Below, one piece after another: positions 43,123 through 52,775 of a stretch of 64,000 nucleotides of DNA (positions are counted from its first letter, which is position 1; each line of letters opens with the position of its first letter). Origin of the DNA: Streptomyces sp. MMBL 11-1 (GTDB lineage: Bacteria; Actinomycetota; Actinomycetes; Streptomycetales; Streptomycetaceae); the NCBI RefSeq assembly GCF_028622875.1, contig NZ_CP117709.1, positions 4,405,001 through 4,469,000 of the forward strand. The letters run 5' to 3'. Position numbers and translations under genes: made by a program. Under the pieces are notes generated by a model. That model was not told the DNA's origin. It did no database searches and was given only the letters and a program-made list of their open reading frames with translations.

Positions 43123-44034
43123 TCAGCCCTTGACCGCGCCCTGCATGATGCCGCCGACGATCTGCCGGCCCAGCAGGCCGAAGACCAGCAGCACGGGCAG
43201 CGTGCCGAGCAGCGTGCCGGCCATGATCACCGACTGGTCGTTGACGTAACCGCCGCCGAGCTGACGCAACGCGACCTGCACGGTCGGTTCCTGGGAGGAC
43301 AGCGCGATGATCGGCCAGAAGAAGTCGTTCCACGCCGTCATGAACGTGAGCATCCCGAGCACCGCCATCCCGGGCCGCGCGATCGGGATCACGATCGACC
43401 AGAAGATCCGGGCCGTCGACGCCCCGTCGACCCGGGCCGCCTCGATCAGCTCGTCCGGCAGCGACTGCACCAGGTACTGGCGCATGAAGAACACCCCGAA
43501 CGCCGAGACCAGACCCGGCAGGATCACCGCCTGGAGCTGGTTCACCCACTGGAGCTCGGCGATCAGCATGAAGAGCGGGATCACCCCGAGCTGCGGCGGG
43601 ATCATCATCGTCCCGATCGTCAGCGTCAGCAGCGCGCCCCGGCCCCGGAACTTCAGCTTGGCGAAGGCGAATCCGGCCAGCGTGCAGCACAGGACCGTGC
43701 CGATCGTGATCGAGCCGGACACGATCAGCGAGTTCAGCAGGGCCTTGCCGATGTCGGCCTCTTCGAGGACCGCGTCGAAGTTCTTGATGAGGTTCGGCCC
43801 GGGCAGCAGGCTCGGCGGGACCTGCGCCAGGTCCGCGTTGGACCGGCTGGCCGCGACGATCGTCCAGTAGAACGGGAACGCGGAGATCAGCAGCGCGACA
43901 CCGAGGATGAGGTAGGAGAGCCAGCCGCCCTTCATCGTCCGGCCCGCGCCCCCTTTACGTATCCGCTTGCGCGGGGGGTCCTGTGGCGGGCGGCCCTTGC
44001 CGGGCGAGGTCGGCGGTGCGGCGAGCGCGGTCAT
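43123..44034 (-). CDS. Sugar ABC transporter permease (CebG/MalG-like)
   Basis: 303 aa from ATG 44034, which overlaps the previous stop (ATGA). Six helices; the ATPase-docking EAA loop reads [27 protein letters not shown]. An Arg/Lys-rich stretch precedes helix 1. It forms the import channel with the 44031-45008 permease. No ATPase gene is in the operon, so a shared MsiK-type ATPase is expected, as in other Streptomyces sugar importers. Confidence 0.93.
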   Translation of the reverse strand: MTALAAPPTSPGKGRPPQDPPRKRIRKGGAGRTMKGGWLSYLILGVALLISAFPFYWTIVAASRSNADLAQVPPSLLPGPNLIKNFDAVLEEADIGKALLNSLIVSGSITIGTVLCCTLAGFAFAKLKFRGRGALLTLTIGTMMIPPQLGVIPLFMLIAELQWVNQLQAVILPGLVSAFGVFFMRQYLVQSLPDELIEAARVDGASTARIFWSIVIPIARPGMAVLGMLTFMTAWNDFFWPIIALSSQEPTVQVALRQLGGGYVNDQSVIMAGTLLGTLPVLLVFGLLGRQIVGGIMQGAVKG

Positions 44035-45008
44035 CGGCCGGCCTCCTTGCGTGCGCGGCGGCGCACGATCAGGGCGTTGACCCCGACGAGCACCACGATC
44101 AGGACGAACATCACCCAGGCGATGGCCGCGGCCCGGCCCAGGTGGAAGAAGCCCCAGCCCTGTTCGTACATGTACAGGCCGAGGGTCTGGTACTGGTGCG
44201 AGATGCCGCCGGAGATCGATCCCTCGAACAGCAGCGGCTCGCCGAAGAGCTGGGTCGCGCCGATCGTCGAGATGATCACCGTGAAGACGATCGTGGGGCG
44301 GAGGCCGGGCAGCGTCACGTGGATGAACTGCCGCCAGCGCGAAGCCCCGTCCATCTCCGCCGCCTCGTACAGCTCGTGCGGGATCGACTGCATGCCCGCC
44401 AGATAGATCAGCGCGTTGTATCCGGTCCAGCGCCAGATCACGATGGTGGAGACCGCGATCTGCGAGGCGACCGTGCCCGTCTGCCAGTCCACCGGGTCGA
44501 AGCCGACCAGCCCGATCACGTAGTTGATCAGCCCGAAGTCGCGGCCGAAGAGCTGCGCGAAGACGAGCGTGGCGGCGGCCACCGACGTCGCGTACGGGAG
44601 CAGGATCGCCGTCCGGATGAAGGTCCGGCCGCGCAGCTTGTAGTTGAGCAGGTGCGCGAGGCCGAGTGCCATCGCGAGCTGCGGGACCGTGGACAACACG
44701 CCGATCGTGAACGTGTTGCGCAGCGAGATCCAGAAGTACTCGTCGGTGAACAGCGCCGTGTAGTTGGCGATGCCCCGCCACTCCATCTCGCCGCTCGTCT
44801 GGAGCTCGACCCGGTAGAGCGAGACGAACGCCGTGTAGAGGAGCGGGAAGAGCCCGAAGGCCAGGAAGAGGGTGAAGAAGGGGGCGATATAGGCGTACGG
44901 GGAGGCCTTGCGCCAGGTGCGCCGGAGGGCGGCGGCCCGGCCGTCGTCGGGTCCGGGCCCGGTTCCGGACGGGCGGGGCCCGGCCTTCGCGGTGGCGGTG
45001 AGGGACAC
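44031..45008 (-). CDS. Sugar ABC transporter permease (CebF/MalF-like)
   Basis: 325 aa from GTG 45008 (MSLTATAKAGPRPSG) with AAGGG about 8 nt upstream. The open frame runs to 45281, but that part is a Pro-rich translation of GC repeats and overlaps the binding-protein gene. Helices start at AYIAPFFTLFLAFGLFPLLY. EAA loop: LYEAAEMDGASRWRQFIHVTLPGLRP. Partner of the following permease. Confidence 0.92.
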   Translation of the reverse strand: MSLTATAKAGPRPSGTGPGPDDGRAAALRRTWRKASPYAYIAPFFTLFLAFGLFPLLYTAFVSLYRVELQTSGEMEWRGIANYTALFTDEYFWISLRNTFTIGVLSTVPQLAMALGLAHLLNYKLRGRTFIRTAILLPYATSVAAATLVFAQLFGRDFGLINYVIGLVGFDPVDWQTGTVASQIAVSTIVIWRWTGYNALIYLAGMQSIPHELYEAAEMDGASRWRQFIHVTLPGLRPTIVFTVIISTIGATQLFGEPLLFEGSISGGISHQYQTLGLYMYEQGWGFFHLGRAAAIAWVMFVLIVVLVGVNALIVRRRARKEAGR

Positions 45009-45238
45009 GGTGCGGCCCTTCGGGATCGGGAGCGGGATCGGGAGCGGGCAGGGTGCGCGGGAGAGGGCGCGGGAGAGGCGGAGGAGAGGGCGCGGGAGAG
45101 GCGGAGAAGGGAGGGGCAACGGGGGTGGGGTGACGGGGTGAGGTACGGGGGTGGGGCCGGACCGCCGCTGTGCGCGGGGCGGGCCGGCCCCGGGGAGGGA
45201 GGCGCGGGAGGAGGAGAGGGGGACAGTGGTGGGCGGCG

Positions 45239-46543
45239 TCAGCCGATCACGTTGTCCACGCCCTTCTTCGCCGTCTGCCACGCCTTGTCCGACGACGTCC
45301 CCTTGCGCTCGACCTCGCTCAGCGCGTTCGTGATCTGCTGCATCACGTTCTGGTCGTGCACACCCAGCACCTGGACCGGGGACTCCTTGGCCGCCTCACC
45401 GAAGATCTGGCCGATCGGGGCGCCCGAGAAATACTCGTCCTTGGCGTCCGCGATGGTCTCGATGGCGCCCGTCGAGGACGGGAAATTGCCCTGCTTCTGG
45501 AAGACCTTCGCCTGCTGCTCGGGGGCGGTCAGCCACTCGATCAGCTTGTACGCCTCCTCCTTGTGCTTGGCCGCACGCGGGATGGAGAGGTACGAGCCGC
45601 CCCAGTTGCCCGCGCCGCCGGGGAGCTTGGCGATGTCCCACTTGCCCTTGCCCGCGTCGCCGGCCTGACCCTTGACGTAGCCGAGCATCCAGGCCGGGCA
45701 CGGGATCGTCGCGAACGAACCGGCCGCGAACGCCTGGTTCCACTGCGGGGACCACTGGTCGAGCTTGGCGCTCAGGCCCGCCTCGGCCGCCTCCACGGAG
45801 GTGTCCCAGGCCTTCTTGACCGCCGGGTTCTTCTCGTAGATCAGCTCGCCGGAGGCGTCGTAGTACCGCTCCTTCTCCTGGCCGATCATGATCCCGTAGA
45901 GCGAGCCGACGCTGTCCAGCCAGGCGCTCTTGGCGGGGGCCTTCTTCTTGTACTGCTTGCCCAGCTCCAGGTAGCCGTCCCAGGTGGCCCACCTCGCAGC
46001 GAGCTCCTCGCGGTCCGTGGGGAGGCCCGCCTGCTCGAAGAGGTCGGTGCGGTAGCACATCGCCTCGGGGCCGACGTCCGTGCCGAGGCCGAGGATCTTG
46101 CCGTCCTTCGTGGTCGCCGCCGACCACTTGGCCTCGGCGAACTCGTCCTTGAGCTTGTCGGCCCCGAACTCCTTCAGGTCCTGGAACTTGTCGGCCTGCT
46201 GCTGGGTGACCGACGCGATGCGGCCCACCTCGACGCCTTGCACGTCCGCGAGACCGCCGCCGCCCGCGAGGCGGGTCTGCAGCGACTTCCAGTAGTCCGC
46301 CTCGTCCTGGGTGTCGCTCTGCTTGATCGTGATGCCGGGGTTGAGCTTCTGGTACTCCTCGTACAGCCCGGCCTCCTTGAAGCCGAAGGACCCGAAGAGG
46401 TCGACGTTGAGGGTGACCTTTCCGCCCGCGCTGTCGGAGGAGTCCGACGAGTCGCTTGATCCACAGGCGGCGAGGAGGGCCCCGGCGAGGACGACCGCGC
46501 CGAGGCGGGCGGTGGCTCTCTTGGCGGCTCGGGCGATGGGCAT
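45239..46543 (-). CDS. Sugar-binding lipoprotein of the ABC importer
   Basis: 434 aa from ATG 46543 with AAGGGAG 6 nt upstream. Signal peptide with lipobox LLAAC (Cys27), then a Ser/Asp-rich tether. Family 1 extracellular solute-binding fold: VDLFGSFGFKEAGLYEEYQK, GVEVGRIASVT, GGAGNWGGSYLSIPRAAKHK, KLIEWLTAPEQQAKVF. It captures oligosaccharide outside the cell. First gene of the operon, with an 18-bp palindromic operator 36 nt upstream. Resembles CebE. Confidence 0.93.
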   Translation of the reverse strand: MPIARAAKRATARLGAVVLAGALLAACGSSDSSDSSDSAGGKVTLNVDLFGSFGFKEAGLYEEYQKLNPGITIKQSDTQDEADYWKSLQTRLAGGGGLADVQGVEVGRIASVTQQQADKFQDLKEFGADKLKDEFAEAKWSAATTKDGKILGLGTDVGPEAMCYRTDLFEQAGLPTDREELAARWATWDGYLELGKQYKKKAPAKSAWLDSVGSLYGIMIGQEKERYYDASGELIYEKNPAVKKAWDTSVEAAEAGLSAKLDQWSPQWNQAFAAGSFATIPCPAWMLGYVKGQAGDAGKGKWDIAKLPGGAGNWGGSYLSIPRAAKHKEEAYKLIEWLTAPEQQAKVFQKQGNFPSSTGAIETIADAKDEYFSGAPIGQIFGEAAKESPVQVLGVHDQNVMQQITNALSEVERKGTSSDKAWQTAKKGVDNVIG

Positions 46544-46578
46544 GGGAAGCTCCCTTGGCTTCGGGATGAACCGAGCGC

Positions 46579-46596
46579 TTTGAGAGCGCTCTCAAA
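46579..46596 (-). promoter_or_regulatory. LacI-type operator before the ABC operon
   Basis: TTTGAGAGCGCTCTCAAA, a perfect 18-bp palindrome with the central CG step of LacI-family sites, related to the CebR box TGGGAGCGCTCCCA. Matches the sites at 46743-46758 and 51008-51021. Confidence 0.85.
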
Positions 46597-46703
46597 ACCT
46601 GCGTCTGGAGCGTCCCCCACCACCCCCGTCCCGTCAAGACTCGAACACATAACGGCTTGGGGTCGCCCTGGGAGTCGCCCAACTGCCGTCTGTGTGCGAT
46701 CTC

Positions 46704-46759
46704 TTGACACTTACGTTTCAGGAGTTTTACGTTCCTTGGCACTTGAGAGCGCTCTCGAA
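46704..46759 (+). promoter_or_regulatory. GH81 promoter with overlapping LacI-type operator
   Basis: TTGACA (46704-46709), 18-bp spacer, TACGTT (46728-46733). The operator TTGAGAGCGCTCTCGAA (46743-46759) lies right at the expected transcription start, and a second half-like copy (GAAAGCGCTCTT) follows to 46768. Binding there would block initiation. Confidence 0.75.
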
Positions 46760-46793
46760 AGCGCTCTTCCCCCCCATGATCGAGGTGCTGCTC

Positions 46794-49589
46794 GTGCGAA
46801 CCTCCCTCCCCAGACTCGCCTCCAGACCCGCCGCGGCGACGCTCCTCGCCATCGCCGTGGCCGCTGTGGGCCTGGGTCCCGCCGCTTCCCCCGCTGCCGC
46901 CGCCACCATCCCCGCCGGTGCCGGCAGCTACTCCGACTCCCGCCCCGCCGGTACCTCGGGCCCGACGACCAACACCGGCGCGCCCGTGACCCCGAAGGTC
47001 ACCGCCGCCGCGCGGGACAAGCCGGTCCCCACCAACGACTGGTGGTCCTCGCTGGCCTTCCAGCGCTACGGCGACAACCCGTACAGCACCCCCATGTACG
47101 GTCACCCGCTCACGTACCAGGCCAAGGCCTCCGGGCTGGAGGTCGGCTATCCGACCACGCCCGCGATCGTCGGCGACGGCCGCCAGTACGAGTACGCCCA
47201 CAAGGCCGACCTCACCGTCGGGCTCTCCGGCCTGAACTCGCCCGACACCAAGGCCGACGCCTGGTCCGACTGGACGGTCACGCCCTACTGGGCCGACGGC
47301 TCCCGCACCTTCCGGGCCACCATCGGCCACGGCATGCCCTTCGTGTACGCCAAGGGCTCCGGCGGCGACGCCCGCATCACCACCGCCTCCACGCCCACGG
47401 TCTTCTCCGACCAGGGCAACGTCCTCGGCATCACCGTCGCCGGGCACCACTACGCCCTCTTCGCCCCGACCGGCAGCGACTGGAACGTCTCCGGCACCGC
47501 GATCACCGCAGGTCTCGGCGGGAAGGACTACTTCTCGCTCGCCGTGCTGCCCTCCACGGACGCGCTCGCGACCTACCGGAAGTACGCCTTCAGCTTCGTC
47601 ACCGGCTCCCAGGTGGCCTGGCAGTCCACCGGCGGCAACGTGCGGGCGACCTACAGCCTGACCACCGAGGCCAAGGAGGGCACCGAGCGCGGCACCCTCC
47701 AGGCCCTCTACCGCCACCAGTGGCTGCACACCACCGACGCGCTGACCCCGTACACGTACGTCTCACCGCGCGGCACGATGAAGGTGCGCGAGTCCGCCTC
47801 CTTCACCACCAGCCAGAAGAACAACGGCGTCGTGCCCGCGCTGCCCGCCTCCACCGGGGTCGACAAGGCCCGGCTGGCCGGCTATCTCAACGAGGTCGCG
47901 AACGCCTCCGACCCGTTCTCCGGAGCTGCCGACACCTACTGGACCGGCAAGGCGCTCGGCCGCCTCGCCCAGCTGGTGCCCGTCGCCGACCAGATCGGCC
48001 AGACCGCCACCCGCGACAAGCTCCTCGGCCTGATGAAGGGCCGGCTCCAGGAGTGGTTCACGGCGGGCGGGGCCAGTGAGTTCAGCTACGACAAGGACTG
48101 GAAGACCCTCACCGGCTACCCGGCCTCGTACGGCAGCGACACCGAGCTCAACGACCACCACTTCCACTACAGCTACTACGTCTACGCGGCGGCGGTCATC
48201 GCCCAGTACGACCAGGCCTGGGCCGCGGACTCCGCGTGGGGCACGATGGTCAAGCACCTGATCCGCGACACCGCCAACGCCAGCCGCACCGACTCCGCCT
48301 ACCCGTTCCTGCGCGGCTTCGACGTGTACGCGGGCCACAGCTGGGCCTCCGGCCACCAGGGCTTCGCGGCGGGCAACAACCAGGAGTCCTCCTCCGAGTC
48401 GATCAACCTCAGCGCCGGCCTGGTCCTCTGGGGCGCGGCCACCGGTGACACCAGCCTCCGCGACCTCGGCAGCTACCTGCTGACCACCGAGTCCGAGGCG
48501 ATCACCCAGTACTGGTTCGACGCCTCGCAGCAGGTCTTCCCCGCCTCCTTCGGCCACGACACGGTCGGCATGGTCTGGGGCAGCGGCGGCGCGTACTCCA
48601 CCTGGTGGACCGCCAACCCGGAGGAGATCCACGGCATCAACGTCCTCCCGGTGACCGGCGGTTCGCTCCACCTGGCCCGCGAGAAGGCGGCCATCAAGCG
48701 GAACATCGCCGAGATGGAGCGGGAGAACGGCGGTCCCGCACAGGAGTGGCGCGACCTGCTCTGGCAGTTCGAGTCGCTGTCGGACCCGGCGGCGGCGAAG
48801 GCCAAGTGGGACGGGGCGAACGGGAACTACACCCCGGAGCAGGGCGAGTCCAAGGCGCACACCTACCACTGGATCAACACCCTGAACACGGTCGGCGCGC
48901 CCGACATGACGGTCAGCGGGGACCTGCCCACGTCCGCCGTGTTCTCGAAGGACGGCGTCCGCACCTACACCGCCCACAACCACGGCTCCACCGCCCGTAC
49001 GGTCACCTTCTCCGACGGCAAGACCCTGTCGGTGCCGGCCCGTTCGACGGCGACGAGCACGGGCCCCGGCGGCGGCGACCCCGGCCCGGACCCGGACCCG
49101 GACCCGCCGACCGGCAACACCTTCCGGCTCAAGTCCGGCGGCGTCCTCACCACCGCCACCACCGACCCGGCGGGCGCGGACAGCATCGCCTCGGCCGACG
49201 GCGTCAACCGGGACGGCACCCCGTACCGGCCGACCGTCTACGAGGTGAAGAAGGTCAACGGCAAGGTCGCCTCCGGCGCGGCCACCGCGTTCCGCCTCCG
49301 GGTGGACGCGGGCACGAAGGTCGGTCTCGCCCCGCAGGTCCGGGTCAGCTACGACCTCACCGGCGACGGCACGTTCGACCGGGCCGAGACGTTCCGCTAC
49401 TTCGCGACCGACCCGGTCAACGGGTGGGAGGAGTACACGCAGGCGGTCGGTACGAAGGCCGTCACCGGGAGCCTGGGCGAACTGAAGAACGGCACGGTCC
49501 GCCTGGAGATCTGGAACGCGCTCGGCAACGGCACGTCCCAGGTGCAGACCGGCACGGACGCGGCCGTGCTGAAGATCCCGTACGTGTAG
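46794..49589 (+). CDS. Secreted GH81 endo-beta-1,3-glucanase with C-terminal CBM
   Basis: 931 aa from GTG 46794 with GAGGTG 6 nt upstream; the ATG at 46776 lacks a site. Sec signal peptide (RTSLPRLASR, hydrophobic core, ASPAAAA). GH81 landmarks: VPTNDWWSSLAFQRYGDNPY at the start, NDHHFHYSYYVYAAA (about residue 455) and GHSWASGHQGFAAGNNQESS plus SESINLSAGLVLW (about 520-545), which hold the catalytic acids. A Gly/Pro/Asp linker (about 760-780) leads to a C-terminal domain with VRVSYDLTGDGTFDRAET and LEIWNALGNGTSQVQTG, resembling beta-1,3-glucan-binding CBM56. It degrades fungal or algal glucan outside the cell and feeds the divergent importer. Confidence 0.92.
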   Translation: MRTSLPRLASRPAAATLLAIAVAAVGLGPAASPAAAATIPAGAGSYSDSRPAGTSGPTTNTGAPVTPKVTAAARDKPVPTNDWWSSLAFQRYGDNPYSTPMYGHPLTYQAKASGLEVGYPTTPAIVGDGRQYEYAHKADLTVGLSGLNSPDTKADAWSDWTVTPYWADGSRTFRATIGHGMPFVYAKGSGGDARITTASTPTVFSDQGNVLGITVAGHHYALFAPTGSDWNVSGTAITAGLGGKDYFSLAVLPSTDALATYRKYAFSFVTGSQVAWQSTGGNVRATYSLTTEAKEGTERGTLQALYRHQWLHTTDALTPYTYVSPRGTMKVRESASFTTSQKNNGVVPALPASTGVDKARLAGYLNEVANASDPFSGAADTYWTGKALGRLAQLVPVADQIGQTATRDKLLGLMKGRLQEWFTAGGASEFSYDKDWKTLTGYPASYGSDTELNDHHFHYSYYVYAAAVIAQYDQAWAADSAWGTMVKHLIRDTANASRTDSAYPFLRGFDVYAGHSWASGHQGFAAGNNQESSSESINLSAGLVLWGAATGDTSLRDLGSYLLTTESEAITQYWFDASQQVFPASFGHDTVGMVWGSGGAYSTWWTANPEEIHGINVLPVTGGSLHLAREKAAIKRNIAEMERENGGPAQEWRDLLWQFESLSDPAAAKAKWDGANGNYTPEQGESKAHTYHWINTLNTVGAPDMTVSGDLPTSAVFSKDGVRTYTAHNHGSTARTVTFSDGKTLSVPARSTATSTGPGGGDPGPDPDPDPPTGNTFRLKSGGVLTTATTDPAGADSIASADGVNRDGTPYRPTVYEVKKVNGKVASGAATAFRLRVDAGTKVGLAPQVRVSYDLTGDGTFDRAETFRYFATDPVNGWEEYTQAVGTKAVTGSLGELKNGTVRLEIWNALGNGTSQVQTGTDAAVLKIPYV

Positions 49590-49836
49590 AACACGCGATC
49601 CCGTACGGACAAGTATCCCGTACGGACAAGTACGGACAAGTGACGGCGGGATCTGTGTGTGGCGTGTAAAGGCGTGACCATACGGGCACGTTGTGTGCGG
49701 CGGGTCTCCGGTTCCTCAGGCGGAGGCCCGCCGCACTGCTGTGGGTGCGCTCCTGCGGGAGCACGGGGGTCGGCGGGCCCTCGGCCCCTCGGCCCCCTCT
49801 GTCCCCTCGGCCCCTCTGTCCCCTCGGCCCCGGCTC

Positions 49837-50880
49837 TCAGGCGGAGGCCCGCCGTACCAGTGTCGTCGGGGTGATCACCGAGTCGGGCGCCGGGCCGTTG
49901 CCCGTACGCTCCCGGTCCAGGCCGCGCAGCAGCAGACGGGCCATCAGCCGGCCCTGCGCCTCGATGTCCTGGTTGACCGTGGTCAGCGGCGGATCGGTGG
50001 TCCCGGCCACCGAATCCATGTCGTCGAACCCGACGACCGCCACCTGCTCCGGCACGGCCACTCCGCGCTCCCGCAGCACGCGCAGAGCACCCGTGGCCAT
50101 CAGGTCGTTCGCCACGAACACCGCGTCCACGTCGGGCCGCCGCTCCAGCAGCTCCGCCATCGCCCGCGCTCCGCTCTCCACGGTGAACGCGCCCTGGGCG
50201 ACCAGCGTCGGGTCCGCGTCCGGCAGGACGTCCCGGTAGCCGTCGAGGCGGTCCATCGCCGAGGTCTGGTCGGGCGGTCCGGCGATGTGCGCGATCCGCT
50301 CCCGCCCGAGGTCCCTCAGATACCGCACGGCCACCCGCGCGCCGCCCCGGTTGTCCGCGTCCACATACGGGACGGCCTGGTCCCCGGGGTCGGCGGTCCA
50401 GCTGGGCCGGCCCCCGTACACCGTGGGAATCCCCGCCCGCCGCGTGATCGCGGGCAGCGGGTCGTCGGTGTGCAGCGAGAACGCCAGCGCCCCGTCGACG
50501 TGCCCGCCGGACAGATACCGCGCGATCCGGTCGAAGTCGCCGGGGCCCTCCACCAGCAGCAGGACGAGCTGGGTGTCGTGGGCGGTCAACTCCTTGCTGA
50601 TGCCCCGGATCTGCTGGGAGAAGAAGGGGTCCGAGAAGATCCGTATCTCCGGCTCCGCGATGACCACGGCCACCGCGCCCGTCCGCCGGGTGACCAGTGT
50701 CCTGGCCGCGTGGTTCGGGATGTAGCCCAGCTCGTCGACCGCCTTGAGCACCTTGTCCACGAGCGGCTGGCGGACTCCGTCGCCCCCGTTGACGACTCGC
50801 GAGGCGGTGGCCCGCGATACCCCCGCACGTGCCGCGACGGCTTCCAGGGTGGGCCGGGACCCGGGGGACTGCTCGGGCAA
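49837..50880 (-). CDS. LacI-family regulator of the beta-glucan genes
   Basis: 347 aa from a TTG at 50880 with GAGGAG upstream; the frame to 51129 is not protein-like. Helix-turn-helix PTLEAVAARAGVSRATASRVVNGG with hinge VLKAVDELGYIPNHAARTL. Periplasmic-binding-type ligand domain (AVFVANDLMATGALRVLRERG, VAVVGFDDMDSVAGTTDPP). A box similar to the operators of the divergent glucanase and importer lies in its own upstream region (51008). CebR/BglR-like role inferred. Confidence 0.9.
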   Translation of the reverse strand: MPEQSPGSRPTLEAVAARAGVSRATASRVVNGGDGVRQPLVDKVLKAVDELGYIPNHAARTLVTRRTGAVAVVIAEPEIRIFSDPFFSQQIRGISKELTAHDTQLVLLLVEGPGDFDRIARYLSGGHVDGALAFSLHTDDPLPAITRRAGIPTVYGGRPSWTADPGDQAVPYVDADNRGGARVAVRYLRDLGRERIAHIAGPPDQTSAMDRLDGYRDVLPDADPTLVAQGAFTVESGARAMAELLERRPDVDAVFVANDLMATGALRVLRERGVAVPEQVAVVGFDDMDSVAGTTDPPLTTVNQDIEAQGRLMARLLLRGLDRERTGNGPAPDSVITPTTLVRRASA

Positions 50881-51007
50881 GGCGTTCGCTCCTCGTCGAG
50901 GGGGGGCGGCGGTAAGCGGGCTGGGTGCGTGCGGGCGCGCGGGGTGCTGCGCGTGCTCGGTGTCGCCGCCGGATCGTCTACAGCCTAGCGCCGGGCACCG
51001 ACAGCTC

Positions 51008-51021
51008 TGAGAGCGCTTCCA
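51008..51021 (-). promoter_or_regulatory. Autoregulatory LacI-type box
   Basis: TGAGAGCGCTTCCA, close to the TGAGAGCGCTCTCA palindromes at the glucanase and importer genes. 128 nt upstream of the LacI start, so probably around its promoter. Confidence 0.6.
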
Positions 51022-51150
51022 GGCGAGCCCGTGCGAGGGTAACCGTCGGTAGTGACGACGTGGTTGCCCGAACCGCGCCTCTTCCGGGCCCACTGCGCGT
51101 TGGACACGCTGGGTATATATGGCCATCACTCAGAGTGGAAGGTGTGCGGC

Positions 51151-51393
51151 ATGGAAGCGACGGAGCGGCGCAGGGCGGCGGCGGACCGCGTGCGGGCGGC
51201 GGAGGACGCTGTGGAGCAGCTGAGGCAGGGGCTCGCGGAGTTCGGGGTGAAGCTGCCGTCGTTGCGGATCGATCCGGTCTCGTGTGCGGGTGACGAACCG
51301 ACACCCCTGGTCGACCTGGGCCGCTGCAACATCGACACCGCGTTGCGGCTGTCCGAGGTGCTGGCGGAGAAGGGGAGCGGTCATGACGGGTGA
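51151..51393 (+). CDS. Small coiled-coil protein
   Basis: 80 aa from ATG 51151 with GGAAGGTG upstream. First half is a charged helix (ATERRRAAADRVRAAEDAVE, QLRQGLAEFGVKLPSL). Second half reads LVDLGRCNIDTALRLSEVLA. A common small Streptomyces protein of unknown role. It overlaps the next gene by 11 nt. Confidence 0.7.
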   Translation: MEATERRRAAADRVRAAEDAVEQLRQGLAEFGVKLPSLRIDPVSCAGDEPTPLVDLGRCNIDTALRLSEVLAEKGSGHDG

Positions 51394-51616
51394 GGGATGC
51401 GAGCCGGTGCCCGAGGCGGGCGGGTTCGTGGTGGACGCGCGGGACGGGCGGGTCGGCCGGGTGACGGGCCGGGCCGGGCCGAACGTGCGGCTGCGGCCGC
51501 CCGGCGGAGGGCCGGAGTGGGAGTGCCCGCCGGAGGCGGTGCGGACGCCGTCGCCGGGAGTGGTGCTGCGCGCCCGGGTGACGGAGATCAACAGGGCGGG
51601 GCAGCTGCCGCGTTGA
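51383..51616 (+). CDS. Small conserved Streptomyces protein (LRPxGGGxEWE type)
   Basis: 77 aa. GFVVDARDGRVGRVTGRAG, then VRLRPPGGGPEWECPPEAVR. Distant relative of the 37916 product. Translation is coupled to the coiled-coil gene. Probably a small beta-barrel. Function unknown. Confidence 0.7.
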   Translation: MTGEGCEPVPEAGGFVVDARDGRVGRVTGRAGPNVRLRPPGGGPEWECPPEAVRTPSPGVVLRARVTEINRAGQLPR

Positions 51617-51782
51617 GGAGGCCGGGCGGAGGGGTGCCGCCGCACAGGCCGGGCCCGGCGGTCCGGTGGCCCGGCGGCCTCACGTTGGGGGGAGTCGCTT
51701 CCACGCGGGACACCACGTGAGGCGGCGGGGCCGGCCCCTCCTCGGGTCCGGGCCCGCCGCCGCTCGGGGGGCGTACGCCGGG

Positions 51783-52136
51783 TCACATGATGCGGTACGC
51801 CAGGTAGTACGCGGACAGCTGCTCGTGGTAGCCCGGGTCATCGGCCTGCCGGTGGCGGTCGAACTCCGGGGAGTCCTTGACCTGTTCCTTGGTGAGGTCG
51901 ACGTAGACCTTCCGCTCCTCGACGTCGATGTGCTTCACCGTGCCCGCGGGCAGCAGGACGTCCTTGCCGAAGATCCAGACTCCGGTGTCGACGAGCAGAT
52001 AGGCCGAACCCACCTCGTCGGAGTGCTTGTCGACCTTTCCGATACTGCCGTCGGTCGCCTCGACCGCATAGCCGGTCAGATCGGCGCCCGCGGTGTGACC
52101 GCTCGACGGCTGATATCCCCACAGGGTGTCGCTCAT
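51783..52136 (-). CDS. PRC-barrel domain protein
   Basis: 117 aa from ATG 52136 with GGAG upstream. The PRC-barrel pattern is LTGYAVEATDGSIGKVDKHSDEVG, YLLVDTGVWIFGKDVLLPAG and VKHIDVEERKVYVDLTKEQV. The C-terminal tail is helical (DPGYHEQLSAYYLAYRIM). Such proteins are usual in actinomycete stress regulons and may bind other proteins or the membrane surface. Confidence 0.85.
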   Translation of the reverse strand: MSDTLWGYQPSSGHTAGADLTGYAVEATDGSIGKVDKHSDEVGSAYLLVDTGVWIFGKDVLLPAGTVKHIDVEERKVYVDLTKEQVKDSPEFDRHRQADDPGYHEQLSAYYLAYRIM

Positions 52137-52356
52137 GATGGCTCCTTTCGCGAAGGTCGCCCAGCTCATTCTTGTGGCGGATCGGTAATGCGTTACGGAT
52201 ATATTCGCTGAATGATATTTCCGCTGAACTCCGTTGGACTCCGCTGAACTCCGTGTGCCCGGGGAGAGGTGGCGTACACCTGGGGGTGCGGTCGTTCTCC
52301 CGGGGCTGTTCGGGGGCGTTTCCGCCGGTCAGCGGCGGACGCTGGTCATGGTGTGA

Positions 52357-52527
52357 CTACCAGCGGTACCAGCGGCCCCGTCGGCCGCCGCTCGCGGCGG
52401 GACGGACGAAGAAACCTATGAGCCACAGCACCAGCACGATCACGGCTATCCACCAGAGAGCCTTGACCGCGAACCCGATACCGAAGAGAACCAGGGCGAG
52501 CAGAAGAACGAGAAGCAGGGGGACCAT
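52357..52527 (-). CDS. Small hydrophobic membrane protein
   Basis: 56 aa from ATG 52527 with GGAGG about 10 nt upstream. Two adjoining helices (VPLLLVLLLALVLFGIGFAV and LWWIAVIVLVLWLIGFFV) and a basic tail GGRRGRWYRW. This small membrane family is common in actinobacteria, often stress-induced. The 220-bp gap before the PRC-barrel gene contains no other gene. Confidence 0.75.
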   Translation of the reverse strand: MVPLLLVLLLALVLFGIGFAVKALWWIAVIVLVLWLIGFFVRPAASGGRRGRWYRW

Positions 52528-52775
52528 GAATATCAACCTCCGGCAATTCAGGTTCCCGCTGACGCTCTGCTTACACGCGGCGGACGTCGATGATCTCTCC
52601 CCGGCCGGAAAGGGGGTCGGGCCGGGAATCGGGTCGGCAATCACGCGCAGTCGGTGCCCGCCGCGCGTTTTCCTGTGCGGGGCCACTCGTTCGTGGGACG
52701 CTGGGAGGAACGGCGGACAGCCGTGAAACCCCCGATCTAGCCTCTTCGGCAAGGCCACGGAAGAAGGGACCCGCG

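Noticed and set aside
45009..45281. 91-codon extension of the first sugar permease
   Set aside because: It translates GC-rich repeats into Pro-rich sequence and overlaps the binding-protein gene; GTG 45008 has a ribosome-binding site.
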